Shown: in pieces, positions 50,614 to 58,155 of the stretch
Numbering within the stretch: the stretch's first letter is position 1
How the letters are laid out: each line of letters opens with the position of its first letter
Translations under genes and position numbers: made by a program
NCBI GenBank assembly: GCA_015257665.1
Contig: JABZJS010000006.1
Location: 1-58,186 of the forward strand
Direction of reading: 5' to 3'
Length of the DNA stretch: 58,186 nt
Source: Nanosynbacter sp.
GTDB taxonomy: Bacteria; Patescibacteriota; Saccharimonadia; Saccharimonadales; Saccharimonadaceae
The notes under the pieces: model-generated
Seen by the model: the letters and a program-made list of their open reading frames with translations, nothing else
Databases searched by the model: none
Told to the model about the DNA's origin: nothing

Positions 50614-50626
50614 GGTGGAGTGCTAA
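50600..50626. promoter_or_regulatory. CIRCE operator (HrcA site) of clpC
   Basis: Perfect TTAGCACTC, 9-nt spacer, GAGTGCTAA, overlapping the -35 box exactly as at clpP. Confidence 0.95.
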
Positions 50627-50635
50627 TAATACGCA

Positions 50636-50662
50636 AAACCCTACTCTATTATGAGCAGGGTT
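50636..50662 (-). terminator. Terminator of nusA
   Basis: Inverted repeat AACCCTGCTC / GAGTAGGGTT with one mismatch, followed by TTTG on the minus strand, between nusA and the clpC promoter. Confidence 0.65.
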
Positions 50663-50686
50663 GGCGTGTCGCAGTGCTTTGCAATT

Positions 50687-51802
50687 TTACGCTTGGTTTT
50701 CAATGGCGCTAAAGAGATCATCCTCAATATTCTTGCGTGGCTTGCGCTCAGCTGGCTGGCTTGCTGCTGTCTCGATATCAAGCTCAAAGCCCGTAAGGCG
50801 GCTTGCCAAGCGAACATTCTGCCCACTACGGCCAATCGCGATCGACTGCTGGTCCTCCGTCACATATACCTTGGCGTGCTTGTGCTCGCGGTCAATCTCG
50901 ACCCGCACTACCTCAGCAGGGCTGAGGGCGTTGCGAATGTACGTATCGGTGTTTTCGTCGTACATAATGATATCGATCTTTTCTTGGTCGCCAATCTCAT
51001 TAACAACGGCGTTGACCCGTGTGCCATGCCCACCAACAAAGGTACCAACAGGGTCGATCCCTGGCACGGTGCTCAGAACAGCGAGCTTAGTGCGGCGACC
51101 TGCCTCGCGAGCAATCCCCTTAATCTCAACTGCCCCTGTCTCGAGCTCTGGTACCTCTTGACGGAAGAGATACTCAATGAAGGCTTCGTTGCCACGACTA
51201 AGGATAAGCTGTGGACCACGATTGTCGCGCTCGATGTCCTTGATAAATACTTTAATGCGACTGCCTGGCACATAGCGCTCACCTTGGATCTGTTCGCTTT
51301 GCGGCAAGATGCCGGTTGCCTTGCCCAGCTCGACCCGCACAACGCGTGGCTCAACCCGCTGGACAATACCCGTCACAACGGTACCAATCTTGTCCTCAAA
51401 CTCTGCCAGCACCACCTCGCGCTCAGCTTCGCGCAAGCGCTGCAACACCACCTGCTTGGCAGTCTGGGCAGCCACACGGCCAAAGCTCGTCACATTATGT
51501 ACCTCCTCAACGGTACCGCCCAGCTCGGCATCGGGGTTTGTCGCCCGTGCTTCTTCTAGGCTAATCTCTGTCGATGGGAAGTTAACTTCTTCAACGATCT
51601 CACGAATGACGAACACCTTTGCTGTACCGTCGTTGAGGTTGAGCTCAGCCCGAACGTTTTGGTCGCGCTCACCATTGTCGCGGCGCCACGCGGCAGCAAT
51701 TGCTTGCTCGATCACACCTAGGATAGTTTCCTCAGGTAAGTTTTTCTCGTCAGCGATTGTACGCAAAGCCAGTGCGAGCTGCTTGATATTAAGGTCTTCC
51801 AT
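50687..51802 (-). CDS. nusA: Transcription termination/antitermination factor NusA
   Basis: A 371-residue RNA polymerase-associated factor that modulates pausing and termination. The N-terminal domain ('ALRTIADEKNLPEETILGVIEQAIAAAWRR') is followed by an S1 domain ('IGTVVTGIVQRVEPRVVRVELGKATGILP'), KH1 ('KLAVLSTVPGIDPVGTFVGGHGTRVNAVVNEI.. EKIDI') and KH2 ('KVYVTEDQQSIAIGRSGQNVRLASRLTGFELDI'). It lacks the C-terminal acidic repeats of the E. coli protein. AAGGAG precedes the ATG. A consensus promoter and a terminator-like hairpin lie in its leader. The classical rimP and infB neighbours are absent. Confidence 0.95.
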   Translation of the reverse strand: MEDLNIKQLALALRTIADEKNLPEETILGVIEQAIAAAWRRDNGERDQNVRAELNLNDGTAKVFVIREIVEEVNFPSTEISLEEARATNPDAELGGTVEEVHNVTSFGRVAAQTAKQVVLQRLREAEREVVLAEFEDKIGTVVTGIVQRVEPRVVRVELGKATGILPQSEQIQGERYVPGSRIKVFIKDIERDNRGPQLILSRGNEAFIEYLFRQEVPELETGAVEIKGIAREAGRRTKLAVLSTVPGIDPVGTFVGGHGTRVNAVVNEIGDQEKIDIIMYDENTDTYIRNALSPAEVVRVEIDREHKHAKVYVTEDQQSIAIGRSGQNVRLASRLTGFELDIETAASQPAERKPRKNIEDDLFSAIENQA

Positions 51803-51823
51803 ATTACATTACTCCTTTCTATG

Positions 51824-51847
51824 AAAAACTCCGACCTGCCGGCCGGA
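51824..51847 (-). promoter_or_regulatory. Terminator-like hairpin in the nusA leader
   Basis: In the transcript: TCCGGCC-GGCA-GGTCGGA (7-bp stem, one G-U pair) followed by GTTTTTC. It lies between the promoter and the Shine-Dalgarno site and could act as an attenuator. Confidence 0.55.
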
Positions 51848-51859
51848 TATCTACCCACC

Positions 51860-51888
51860 AGTGTAGCGAATAGTGCGAAGGATGTCAA
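51860..51888 (-). promoter_or_regulatory. Promoter of nusA
   Basis: Minus strand: perfect TTGACA (51883-51888), a 17-nt spacer and TACACT (51860-51865). Leader about 50 nt. Confidence 0.8.
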
Positions 51889-51906
51889 ATGGAATGGCGG
51901 AGGTTC

Positions 51907-52542
51907 TTATTCAACAATCGTCAACATATCACGGAGATCAGCTATAACCCATCGTGCGTACCTAGCAGCGGGTGAGCCAGCAAAGGTTATCCCATTGCCT
52001 GTCACTGTAAAGAGCGGTACATCGTTCGCTCCATCGCCCACGACCAAGCAGTCGCTCAGCGAGACCTGCTGCTCGGCAGCTAACTGACGAAGTTGCTCTA
52101 CCTTGGCCGCCGCATCATTATCTGGTGCATCAATCTGGCACATCATGTCTTGATCATCAAAGATAAAATGATTGCTCGCGCGCCAAAGTGCGACGCCAAG
52201 CTGCTCTGCTACCATGCCTACCAAGATATCCATCGCACCAGAGTTAATAGCCACACGGTAACCTCGCGCTTGAAGCGCTGTAACAACCATCTGGGCGTGC
52301 GGCATGTAGGTATATTGGCTGAGGATGCGCTGCACCACCACGCGGCGACAGTCACCCCGTTGCCGATACCGCTGCAACAACCAGGCTTGGCCTTCGGCAT
52401 CAGTTATTTCGCCTTGAGCAGCACGCGCCATCAAGGCGGCATCTTCTTCCGGTGTGATGCCCATGGCGAGATTGAGATTACGCCAGGAGTTGTCGCGAAT
52501 CAAGGTGTGATTGAGGTCAAATACAATAAGCTTCGGCTGCAT
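51907..52542 (-). CDS. HAD superfamily phosphatase (type IB-like) with DxN motif I
   Basis: A 211-residue phosphatase-like protein. Motif I reads 'VFDLNHTLIRDNSW' (nucleophile Asp8, but Asn at the position of the second Asp), motif II 'VAINSGAMDIL' (Ser), a candidate motif III Lys in 'AAAKVEQL' and motif IV 'CLVVGDGANDVPLF'. The general shape is SerB/HAD-IB. Loss of the second Asp would weaken phosphatase activity, so it may have another reaction or only binding. The ATG at 52542 overlaps the TAA of the upstream nuclease gene, so an operon is sure; nusA follows from its own promoter. Confidence 0.8.
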   Translation of the reverse strand: MQPKLIVFDLNHTLIRDNSWRNLNLAMGITPEEDAALMARAAQGEITDAEGQAWLLQRYRQRGDCRRVVVQRILSQYTYMPHAQMVVTALQARGYRVAINSGAMDILVGMVAEQLGVALWRASNHFIFDDQDMMCQIDAPDNDAAAKVEQLRQLAAEQQVSLSDCLVVGDGANDVPLFTVTGNGITFAGSPAARYARWVIADLRDMLTIVE

Positions 52543-53219
52543 TAGCCAGGCACTCCCTGCCCGGGGCACGTGGCGAGGATGCGCTGCATGGCGGCTTTTT
52601 CGCCTGTGGTGACCCAGAGGTGATATTTACGCTTGACGGCAATTTGCCGAGCAACATACTGGCAGCGAAACGGCTTATGGCTAGGCAGCCACGTCGCAGC
52701 ATCACCATCACCCTTTTGCTGGTTGGCCGGGCCATCAACCGCCAGAAGCTCAAGTGGATCATTAGCAAGCTGCTGCCGCTGCTCGCTACTGAGCTGCTGT
52801 GCACCAGTTTGCCAGGCATTGCTGAGAGCTACAACGTGGTCGATCTGCACTGCAGTACTCGTGCCACTCCCTCGCTGGAAGGTGATGCGCTTGCCTGTGT
52901 ATGGGTCGTCGAGCTGACCACTCGCTACTTTGCAGTTACCACTCACCACCGCCTGCTTGAGGTCGCGTGCGAGGATGATATTGCGCGTATCGCAGCCACC
53001 TGTCGTTGCCCAGCCCGTGCCAAATTGGCTGCGCGCATACCCAGTCTTGGGTGCACGACCTTTAACAGGCAACGCCTCGAGTACTGCTAGTGCCTCGCCG
53101 TTACCCTGTGGTGAATTATTTGATTGCGCCAATTGCCACGCTGCATATATCGCGAGCGCAACAATGACAATACCAGCGAGCAAAAACATCGTGATGACGC
53201 GGCGACGGCGATATTCCAT
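52542..53219 (-). CDS. Membrane-tethered HNH nuclease (DUF1524/GmrSD C-terminal type)
   Basis: A 225-residue protein. A short basic N-terminus and one hydrophobic helix (about 7-27, VITMFLLAGIVIVALAIYAAW) put the domain outside the cell. The nuclease domain has 'VQIDHVVALSNAWQTGA' (catalytic His in DHV, about 134), 'LANDPLELLAVDGPANQQKGDGDAATWLP' (Asn positions) and 'FRCQYVARQIAVKRKYHLWVT'. Such secreted nucleases are common in Actinobacteria. Here it could degrade external DNA for nucleotide scavenging; this is inference. The start at 53219 is set by TATGAT ending 6 nt upstream (leaderless), divergent from the M1 aminopeptidase. Confidence 0.87.
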   Translation of the reverse strand: MEYRRRRVITMFLLAGIVIVALAIYAAWQLAQSNNSPQGNGEALAVLEALPVKGRAPKTGYARSQFGTGWATTGGCDTRNIILARDLKQAVVSGNCKVASGQLDDPYTGKRITFQRGSGTSTAVQIDHVVALSNAWQTGAQQLSSEQRQQLANDPLELLAVDGPANQQKGDGDAATWLPSHKPFRCQYVARQIAVKRKYHLWVTTGEKAAMQRILATCPGQGVPG

Positions 53220-53225
53220 AGTCAT

Positions 53226-53231
53226 ATCATA
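53226..53231 (-). promoter_or_regulatory. Extended -10 box of the nuclease gene, leaderless
   Basis: Minus strand TGC-TATGAT, 6 nt before the ATG at 53219; weak -35. Confidence 0.55.
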
Positions 53232-53246
53232 GCATAGGGTCAATTT

Positions 53247-53276
53247 TTGGTAGGCTCATGCACATTCCGGTATACT
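53247..53276 (+). promoter_or_regulatory. Leaderless promoter of the M1 aminopeptidase gene
   Basis: TTGGTA (53247-53252), an 18-nt spacer and TATACT (53271-53276), 6 nt before the ATG at 53283. With the nuclease promoter it fills a 63-bp divergent spacer. Confidence 0.65.
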
Positions 53277-53282
53277 AGTTTT

Positions 53283-55808
53283 ATGCAACAGGTTACTCAT
53301 CTCATCGACTTTTTTATACCAACTCACTATCAGCTGGCGCTGGATATCGATCGCCAGCAGCGGCACTTTGCAGGGCACGTGACGATCACTGGCGAGACAA
53401 CGCAAGCCAATACACCAATTAAGCTCCACGCCAAAAACCTCACGATCACCAGCGCAACGATCGACGGCCAGCCAACATCTATAGAGCATAACGAGGACGA
53501 AATCTCACTACAGCTGCCAACGCTGGGTGTAGGTACTCACACCATCACCCTCGCCTACGAAGCAACGATTACTGACTCACTCCACGGTCTCTACCCCTGT
53601 TATTATCAGCATGATGGTGTGAAGAAAGAATTGCTTATGACGCAATTCGAGAGTCATCATGCGCGCGAGGTCTTCCCGTGTATTGATGAGCCTGCTGCCA
53701 AAGCGACCTTCGACATAACCGTCACGACCGAGCCAGGCATCACGGTGCTTGGCAATATGCCCGTCCAGTCGCAGCAAGAAGCAGATGGCCGACTCACCAC
53801 TACCTTTGCCCAGACGCCGCGCATGAGTACCTACCTGGTGGCGCTCGTGATGGGTGAGTTGCAGCACATCACGGGTCAGACGAAGGATGGTGTAGAGGTA
53901 TCCGTCTGGGCCACGCCAGCGCAAGCCCCTGCGAGCCTTGATTTCGCTCTTGAGCATGCCATCCTCTCAATTGAGTTCTTTAATGAATACTTCGACACGC
54001 CCTACCCCTTACCTAAATCCGATCACGTTGCAGTACCAGATTTTAGCAGCGGTGCAATGGAGAACTGGGGGCTCATCACCTACCGTGAGTCTGCCCTGCT
54101 AGCCAATCCAACCACGACGACCATCGCCGATAAGCAATACATTGCCACCGTCATTAGCCACGAGCTCAGCCACCAGTGGTTTGGCAACCTGGTGACGATG
54201 AAGTGGTGGGATAACCTCTGGCTCAACGAGAGCTTTGCCAACATGATGGAATACCTAGCGGTCGATGCCATCCACCCCGAGTGGCACGTGTGGACAGACT
54301 TTTGCAACCACGAGGGTGCGCTGGCCTTTGGCCGTGATGCGATTGATGGCGTACAACCGGTCCAAACAGCTGTTCATCATCCAGATGAAATTAGTACGCT
54401 CTTTGACGGGGCGATTGTCTACGCCAAGGGTGGACGCCTCCTCTACATGCTCATGCATTGGCTGGGCGAAGCCGCCTTTCGTACTGGCCTGCAGGCATAC
54501 TTTGCTACTCATGCCTATAGTAATGCCGAGGGTGATGACCTATGGCACGCGCTGAGTCAAGCCAGCGGGCGTGATGTTGCTGCACTGATGAACCACTGGA
54601 TTCGCACGCCTGGCTACCCAGTCGTTACAGCCTCGCATAGCGGCTCGCAGCTCGTGCTTGAGCAGCAGCGTTTCTTTATTGGCCCACACAAGACGGATGA
54701 TGTCACATGGCAGATTCCACTCCATAGCTTATCACCAGTTATTCCAGCACTGCTCACCACGCAGCGCACGGTAGTAGAGCACAGTCTGGATGAGCCAGTC
54801 CTTCTCAATCACGACAATGTCTCGCACTTCATTACGCAGTATGATGACACACTGTTAGAGCGTTTGCTTGGCCAAGTGCGGCGCGGTGAGCTATCTGTCG
54901 TCGATCGCTCACTCTTACTCACCCAACAGCTGTTACTGGCTCGGAGTGGTCGCGTATCGAGCGCCAGCTTACTTACCCTCCTTGACGCTTACCGCAATGA
55001 GACAGACGAGCATGTCTGGAGCGTGATATCGTCAGTGGTTGCCCACCTCAAGCTCTTCGTTGAGCCACATAGCGCTGCCGAGCAAGCACTGCGGCAGTTC
55101 GTGGGCCAGCTCGCTCAGCAAAGTTATGACCGCCTTGGCTGGATTGCCCGCGCCGATGAGCCCGAGAACGACACCAAGCTCCGCTCAACGATCATCGCGC
55201 ACATGCTCTATAGCGAGCAACCTGCGGTGATCGCCGAGGCGCAGCGGCGCTATGCAGCGGGCGGCTTGTTGGCTCTCGATAGCGAGCTGCGCAGCCTGAT
55301 TGCCAGTAGTGTTGTCCGCCACAGCCAGCAGCCTCAGCTGCTGATTGATGAGCTTCTGGCACACTATCGGGCAACAGCCAGCAGCGACCTACGCCAAGAT
55401 ATCGCCAATGCCGTGACGAGCACGCGCGACGCCGCAAGTATTCGCAAGCTCCTTGCTCTCATAATGGATACCGAGACAGTTCGCACCCAGGACACTGTCT
55501 TTTGGTTTGTTTACTTGCTGCGCAACCGCGATGCACGTGACGCTACGTGGCAATGGCTGCAAGATAATTGGCCATGGGTCGAAGAGCACTTCGGCAGCGA
55601 CAAGAGCTTTGACTACTTCCCGCGCTATGCCGGCAACATCCTCGCTTCGCGCCAACAGCTGGGCGAGTACCAGCGTTTCTTTGCATCACTGCGCAATGAG
55701 CCAGCCCTCACCCGCGTGATTGATATGGGCATTACAGACATCACCGCCCGCGTTGAGCTCATTGAGCGCGATGGCCCAGCGGTTGTGGCAGCACTCACGA
55801 AGGTATAG
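53283..55808 (+). CDS. M1 family metallo-aminopeptidase
   Basis: An 841-residue zinc aminopeptidase. 'FSSGAMENWGLITYRE' (GAMEN substrate motif, about 260) and 'VISHELSHQWFGNLVTMKWWDNLWLNESFANMMEY' (HExxH-x18-E, about 295-330) are intact. The N-terminal beta domain and the C-terminal helical domain are as in the ERAP/APN-type M1 family (PepN relatives). No signal peptide, so cytoplasmic; it would trim imported or self-derived peptides into amino acids. The start at 53283 is supported by the leaderless promoter; an in-frame start 12 codons earlier is in the promoter. Confidence 0.95.
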   Translation: MQQVTHLIDFFIPTHYQLALDIDRQQRHFAGHVTITGETTQANTPIKLHAKNLTITSATIDGQPTSIEHNEDEISLQLPTLGVGTHTITLAYEATITDSLHGLYPCYYQHDGVKKELLMTQFESHHAREVFPCIDEPAAKATFDITVTTEPGITVLGNMPVQSQQEADGRLTTTFAQTPRMSTYLVALVMGELQHITGQTKDGVEVSVWATPAQAPASLDFALEHAILSIEFFNEYFDTPYPLPKSDHVAVPDFSSGAMENWGLITYRESALLANPTTTTIADKQYIATVISHELSHQWFGNLVTMKWWDNLWLNESFANMMEYLAVDAIHPEWHVWTDFCNHEGALAFGRDAIDGVQPVQTAVHHPDEISTLFDGAIVYAKGGRLLYMLMHWLGEAAFRTGLQAYFATHAYSNAEGDDLWHALSQASGRDVAALMNHWIRTPGYPVVTASHSGSQLVLEQQRFFIGPHKTDDVTWQIPLHSLSPVIPALLTTQRTVVEHSLDEPVLLNHDNVSHFITQYDDTLLERLLGQVRRGELSVVDRSLLLTQQLLLARSGRVSSASLLTLLDAYRNETDEHVWSVISSVVAHLKLFVEPHSAAEQALRQFVGQLAQQSYDRLGWIARADEPENDTKLRSTIIAHMLYSEQPAVIAEAQRRYAAGGLLALDSELRSLIASSVVRHSQQPQLLIDELLAHYRATASSDLRQDIANAVTSTRDAASIRKLLALIMDTETVRTQDTVFWFVYLLRNRDARDATWQWLQDNWPWVEEHFGSDKSFDYFPRYAGNILASRQQLGEYQRFFASLRNEPALTRVIDMGITDITARVELIERDGPAVVAALTKV

Positions 55809-55977
55809 CGAGACGTGAACCGCGCCCTTGCATTTCCCGATACTATTCGCTTTTTGCCAATGCAAGCTAACCTGTCAGAAAAACAATGCGCTCTTGCACT
55901 CTATCGAACGAAGCAGTAAGAAGGTGTGATCGCGCAGAAAAATATAGATCTATACACCTTAGGTCGCAAAACCGTCA

Positions 55978-56952
55978 CTACTCAACAGCTTCAATCCGCA
56001 CCACCCGCGGCGGGCTGCCACTAGTAGCAATCGCAATGAGCTGGAGATTCATAGTGGTGATGTGCTCGTGGTGTGCATAGAACCGCGCGGCATAGTGCAT
56101 TTGGTTGCGCTTCTTACGGGTAATCGCTGCGAGGCCATCGCCCGCATAATCATCCGTGCGATGCTTTACCTCAGCAAAATACAGCGTATCGCCACGCTTC
56201 GAGATGATATCGATCTCGCAATATTTCGTCCGCCAGTTGCGCGCCACAATCTGATGGCCGCGCTGCTGCAAAGCAGCGGCTGCAGCTGATTCGCCAGCAT
56301 TGCCGCGTGTGGTTGGTGTATCAGACTGCTGAGTAGTATGCACTTCGTCTGCTGGGCGAGGATCATCGTTGCGGTAGTGCTGGAGCGGTTTGAAGCTGAG
56401 CCGATGCAGTGGCGTCACTCCGTGAGTAGCAATCGCCGCTCGGTGCTGCGCTGTGCCATAGCCAGCATGCGCCGCAAAGCCATACCCAGGATACAGCTCG
56501 TCTTGTGTGGCCATATACTGGTCGCGCGCCACCTTCGCAATGATCGATGCCGCCGAAACACTCGGCACCAATGCATCTGCCTTAGGTAGCATCGTGACGT
56601 ACCTCTCTAATGCCGTCCCAGCCAAGAAGTTCACCCTGCCATCGATCACAATCTCGGTGAGCGTAATGGCTTGCTCGCGGCACTGCTGCTGCACAGCCTC
56701 TACCGCTCGCCGCGTTGCTAGGCGGAGGGCTTCGCTCATCCCTACGTCATCCAGCTCCGCCGCGCTTACCCAGCCAAGCGCATACGCTGCCGCCTGCTCT
56801 TGAATGACTTGAGCAAGGGCTTCGCGGCGCTTTCTCGTCAATTTCTTGCTGTCGTCTAACCCATCTATTGCCGCACCACCCAGCACCACTGCGCCAACCA
56901 CCAGCGGCCCCGCCCATGGCCCGCGCCCAACTTCGTCAATCCCAAGTATCAT
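55978..56952 (-). CDS. rnhB: Fusion protein: ribonuclease HII + YraN (UPF0102) domain
   Basis: A 324-residue protein. Residues 1-195 form RNase HII, which removes RNA from RNA-DNA hybrids: 'ILGIDEVGRGPWAGPLVVGAV' (Asp and Glu catalytic), 'DSKKLTRKRRE', 'IVIDGRVNF', 'SAASIIAKVARDQYM'. A linker rich in Asp/Thr/Gln (about 197-216) joins a C-terminal UPF0102/YraN domain: 'GNAGESAAAAALQQRGHQIVARNWRTKYCEIDIISKRGDTLYFAEVKHR', with the 'E-x(n)-D-x(n)-ExK' nuclease-like core. In many bacteria the two genes are neighbours; here they are one frame. GACAAT 6 nt upstream suggests leaderless translation. Family assignments sure. Confidence 0.93.
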   Translation of the reverse strand: MILGIDEVGRGPWAGPLVVGAVVLGGAAIDGLDDSKKLTRKRREALAQVIQEQAAAYALGWVSAAELDDVGMSEALRLATRRAVEAVQQQCREQAITLTEIVIDGRVNFLAGTALERYVTMLPKADALVPSVSAASIIAKVARDQYMATQDELYPGYGFAAHAGYGTAQHRAAIATHGVTPLHRLSFKPLQHYRNDDPRPADEVHTTQQSDTPTTRGNAGESAAAAALQQRGHQIVARNWRTKYCEIDIISKRGDTLYFAEVKHRTDDYAGDGLAAITRKKRNQMHYAARFYAHHEHITTMNLQLIAIATSGSPPRVVRIEAVE

Positions 56953-57050
56953 ACTATGATTGTCTCATATTTTATAACACAATGTATATCGCCGATCGTC
57001 CGCGATACATACAATAGCTGCGTAGCCCACTGCGCAAAAAGATTATTCAA

Positions 57051-57668
57051 GTGGGCCTTGCCAGTACTGCGCTGCGCGACCAACTCCGTGTGTACTATGA
57101 CACCTACGACACCAAGCCCTATCGGGAGGCTGGTTTGACGGTGATTGGCCGTGGCTTTTATTCAATTGCTACACTGGAACAGTCTACCCAAACCGTCCGC
57201 AAATTTCATTACCGCTATGCAGGCGAGTCTGAGAATGTCCTGCAGAGCATCATCGACGAATATCAGCACAAACAACGGCTCTGCCAACGCTACCTTGGAG
57301 CAGTTGCTGTAACGCAGACGTATCATATCGAGCCAGCACCCTACGATGCAACCATACCAATGATTGTCGCTACTCAGCTCCTTATCCGATGCCGGCGCTT
57401 TCTTGATCTTGTGACACATCCACCCCGGGCATCTCAGGTCCGTTCCATATCCAGCATGGAGCAATTCTTGGCAGGCAATCACCAGCTCATTACCCATCAC
57501 CAAGCAGTAAGTGACCTTGTGGGTCGACATAATTTAGGCATTACTCCAGCAGGTGAGCTTCGCTTAGTCGACCCTATTCCACTGCTTGCCACTCGACCGC
57601 TCGACGCCACACCATACCAGCAATCATGCCAAGCTATTGAGTACTACGCTGCAACATGTGATGTATAA
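57051..57668 (+). CDS. Uncharacterised soluble protein, kinase-fold-like ending
   Basis: A 205-residue protein that I do not recognise. It has a mixed alpha/beta pattern: 'LTVIGRGFYSIATL' and 'VRKFHYRYAGESENVLQSIIDEYQHKQRLCQRYLG', a long helix region and the closing 'HNLGITPAGELRLVDPIPLL', reminiscent of the 'N.gi...G.l.liD' segment of phosphotransferase folds. Catalytic residues are not clear. The start is a GTG at 57051; codons are open back to a TAG at 57015, so a non-ATG start slightly upstream cannot be excluded. TACAAT lies at 57010-57015. Confidence 0.6.
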   Translation: MGLASTALRDQLRVYYDTYDTKPYREAGLTVIGRGFYSIATLEQSTQTVRKFHYRYAGESENVLQSIIDEYQHKQRLCQRYLGAVAVTQTYHIEPAPYDATIPMIVATQLLIRCRRFLDLVTHPPRASQVRSISSMEQFLAGNHQLITHHQAVSDLVGRHNLGITPAGELRLVDPIPLLATRPLDATPYQQSCQAIEYYAATCDV

Positions 57669-57804
57669 TATACAGCTCCTGTCTCTGTTTTTGTTTCGTG
57701 TTTCTTGCTGATTTGCCTATTTCCTGTTGCGATAGCGTCGTTCATCCATTACAATCAAGACATACCCTCGGCTCAACAAATATCACATTACCGCAAGGAG
57801 GAAT

Positions 57805-58155
57805 ATGACGAGGACACTTTGGTATACACTTCTCGCTACCAGAGTGTTTGCATGTGCCATTGCTGGGTGTGCTGGCGTCCCAACTACACTAGCGACAACA
57901 GCACAGGCTCACACCATTAGCCCGCACGAAGTATGTACATACCAACACCATACGGGCGCGTATACGCTTGATAAGAACAATCCATATGGATGGTCGTGCT
58001 ACAGCCTCAGCTATTCAATTTCCCTCTTCTCGGGCTTCACCTTCACACCCAAGGGTAGTCTCAATATGCAGGCATATTGTACAGCTCGCTATCACGGCAC
58101 ACGTGCCATCGTCGACCGTCAGCAAGCTCAACCAACCTGGCAATGCGTGCCATAG
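57805..58155 (+). CDS. Small secreted cysteine-containing protein
   Basis: A 116-residue protein with a typical signal peptide (hydrophobic about 5-33, cleavage likely after AQA). The mature part of about 80 residues has four cysteines (VCTY, SCYS, YCTA, QCVP), probably two disulfides, and Tyr/Ser-rich stretches. No family recognised. An excellent AAGGAGG ribosome site precedes the ATG by 5 nt. It would be exported and could act on or outside the cell surface. It is complete inside the window. Confidence 0.75.
   Translation: MTRTLWYTLLATRVFACAIAGCAGVPTTLATTAQAHTISPHEVCTYQHHTGAYTLDKNNPYGWSCYSLSYSISLFSGFTFTPKGSLNMQAYCTARYHGTRAIVDRQQAQPTWQCVP

Noticed and set aside
55920..55960. AAGGTGT / ACACCTT inverted repeat with a TATAGATCTATA palindrome between the M1 and rnhB genes
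   Set aside because: Only 7-bp arms, no T run on either side and no clear relation to a promoter; too weak to call a terminator or operator.
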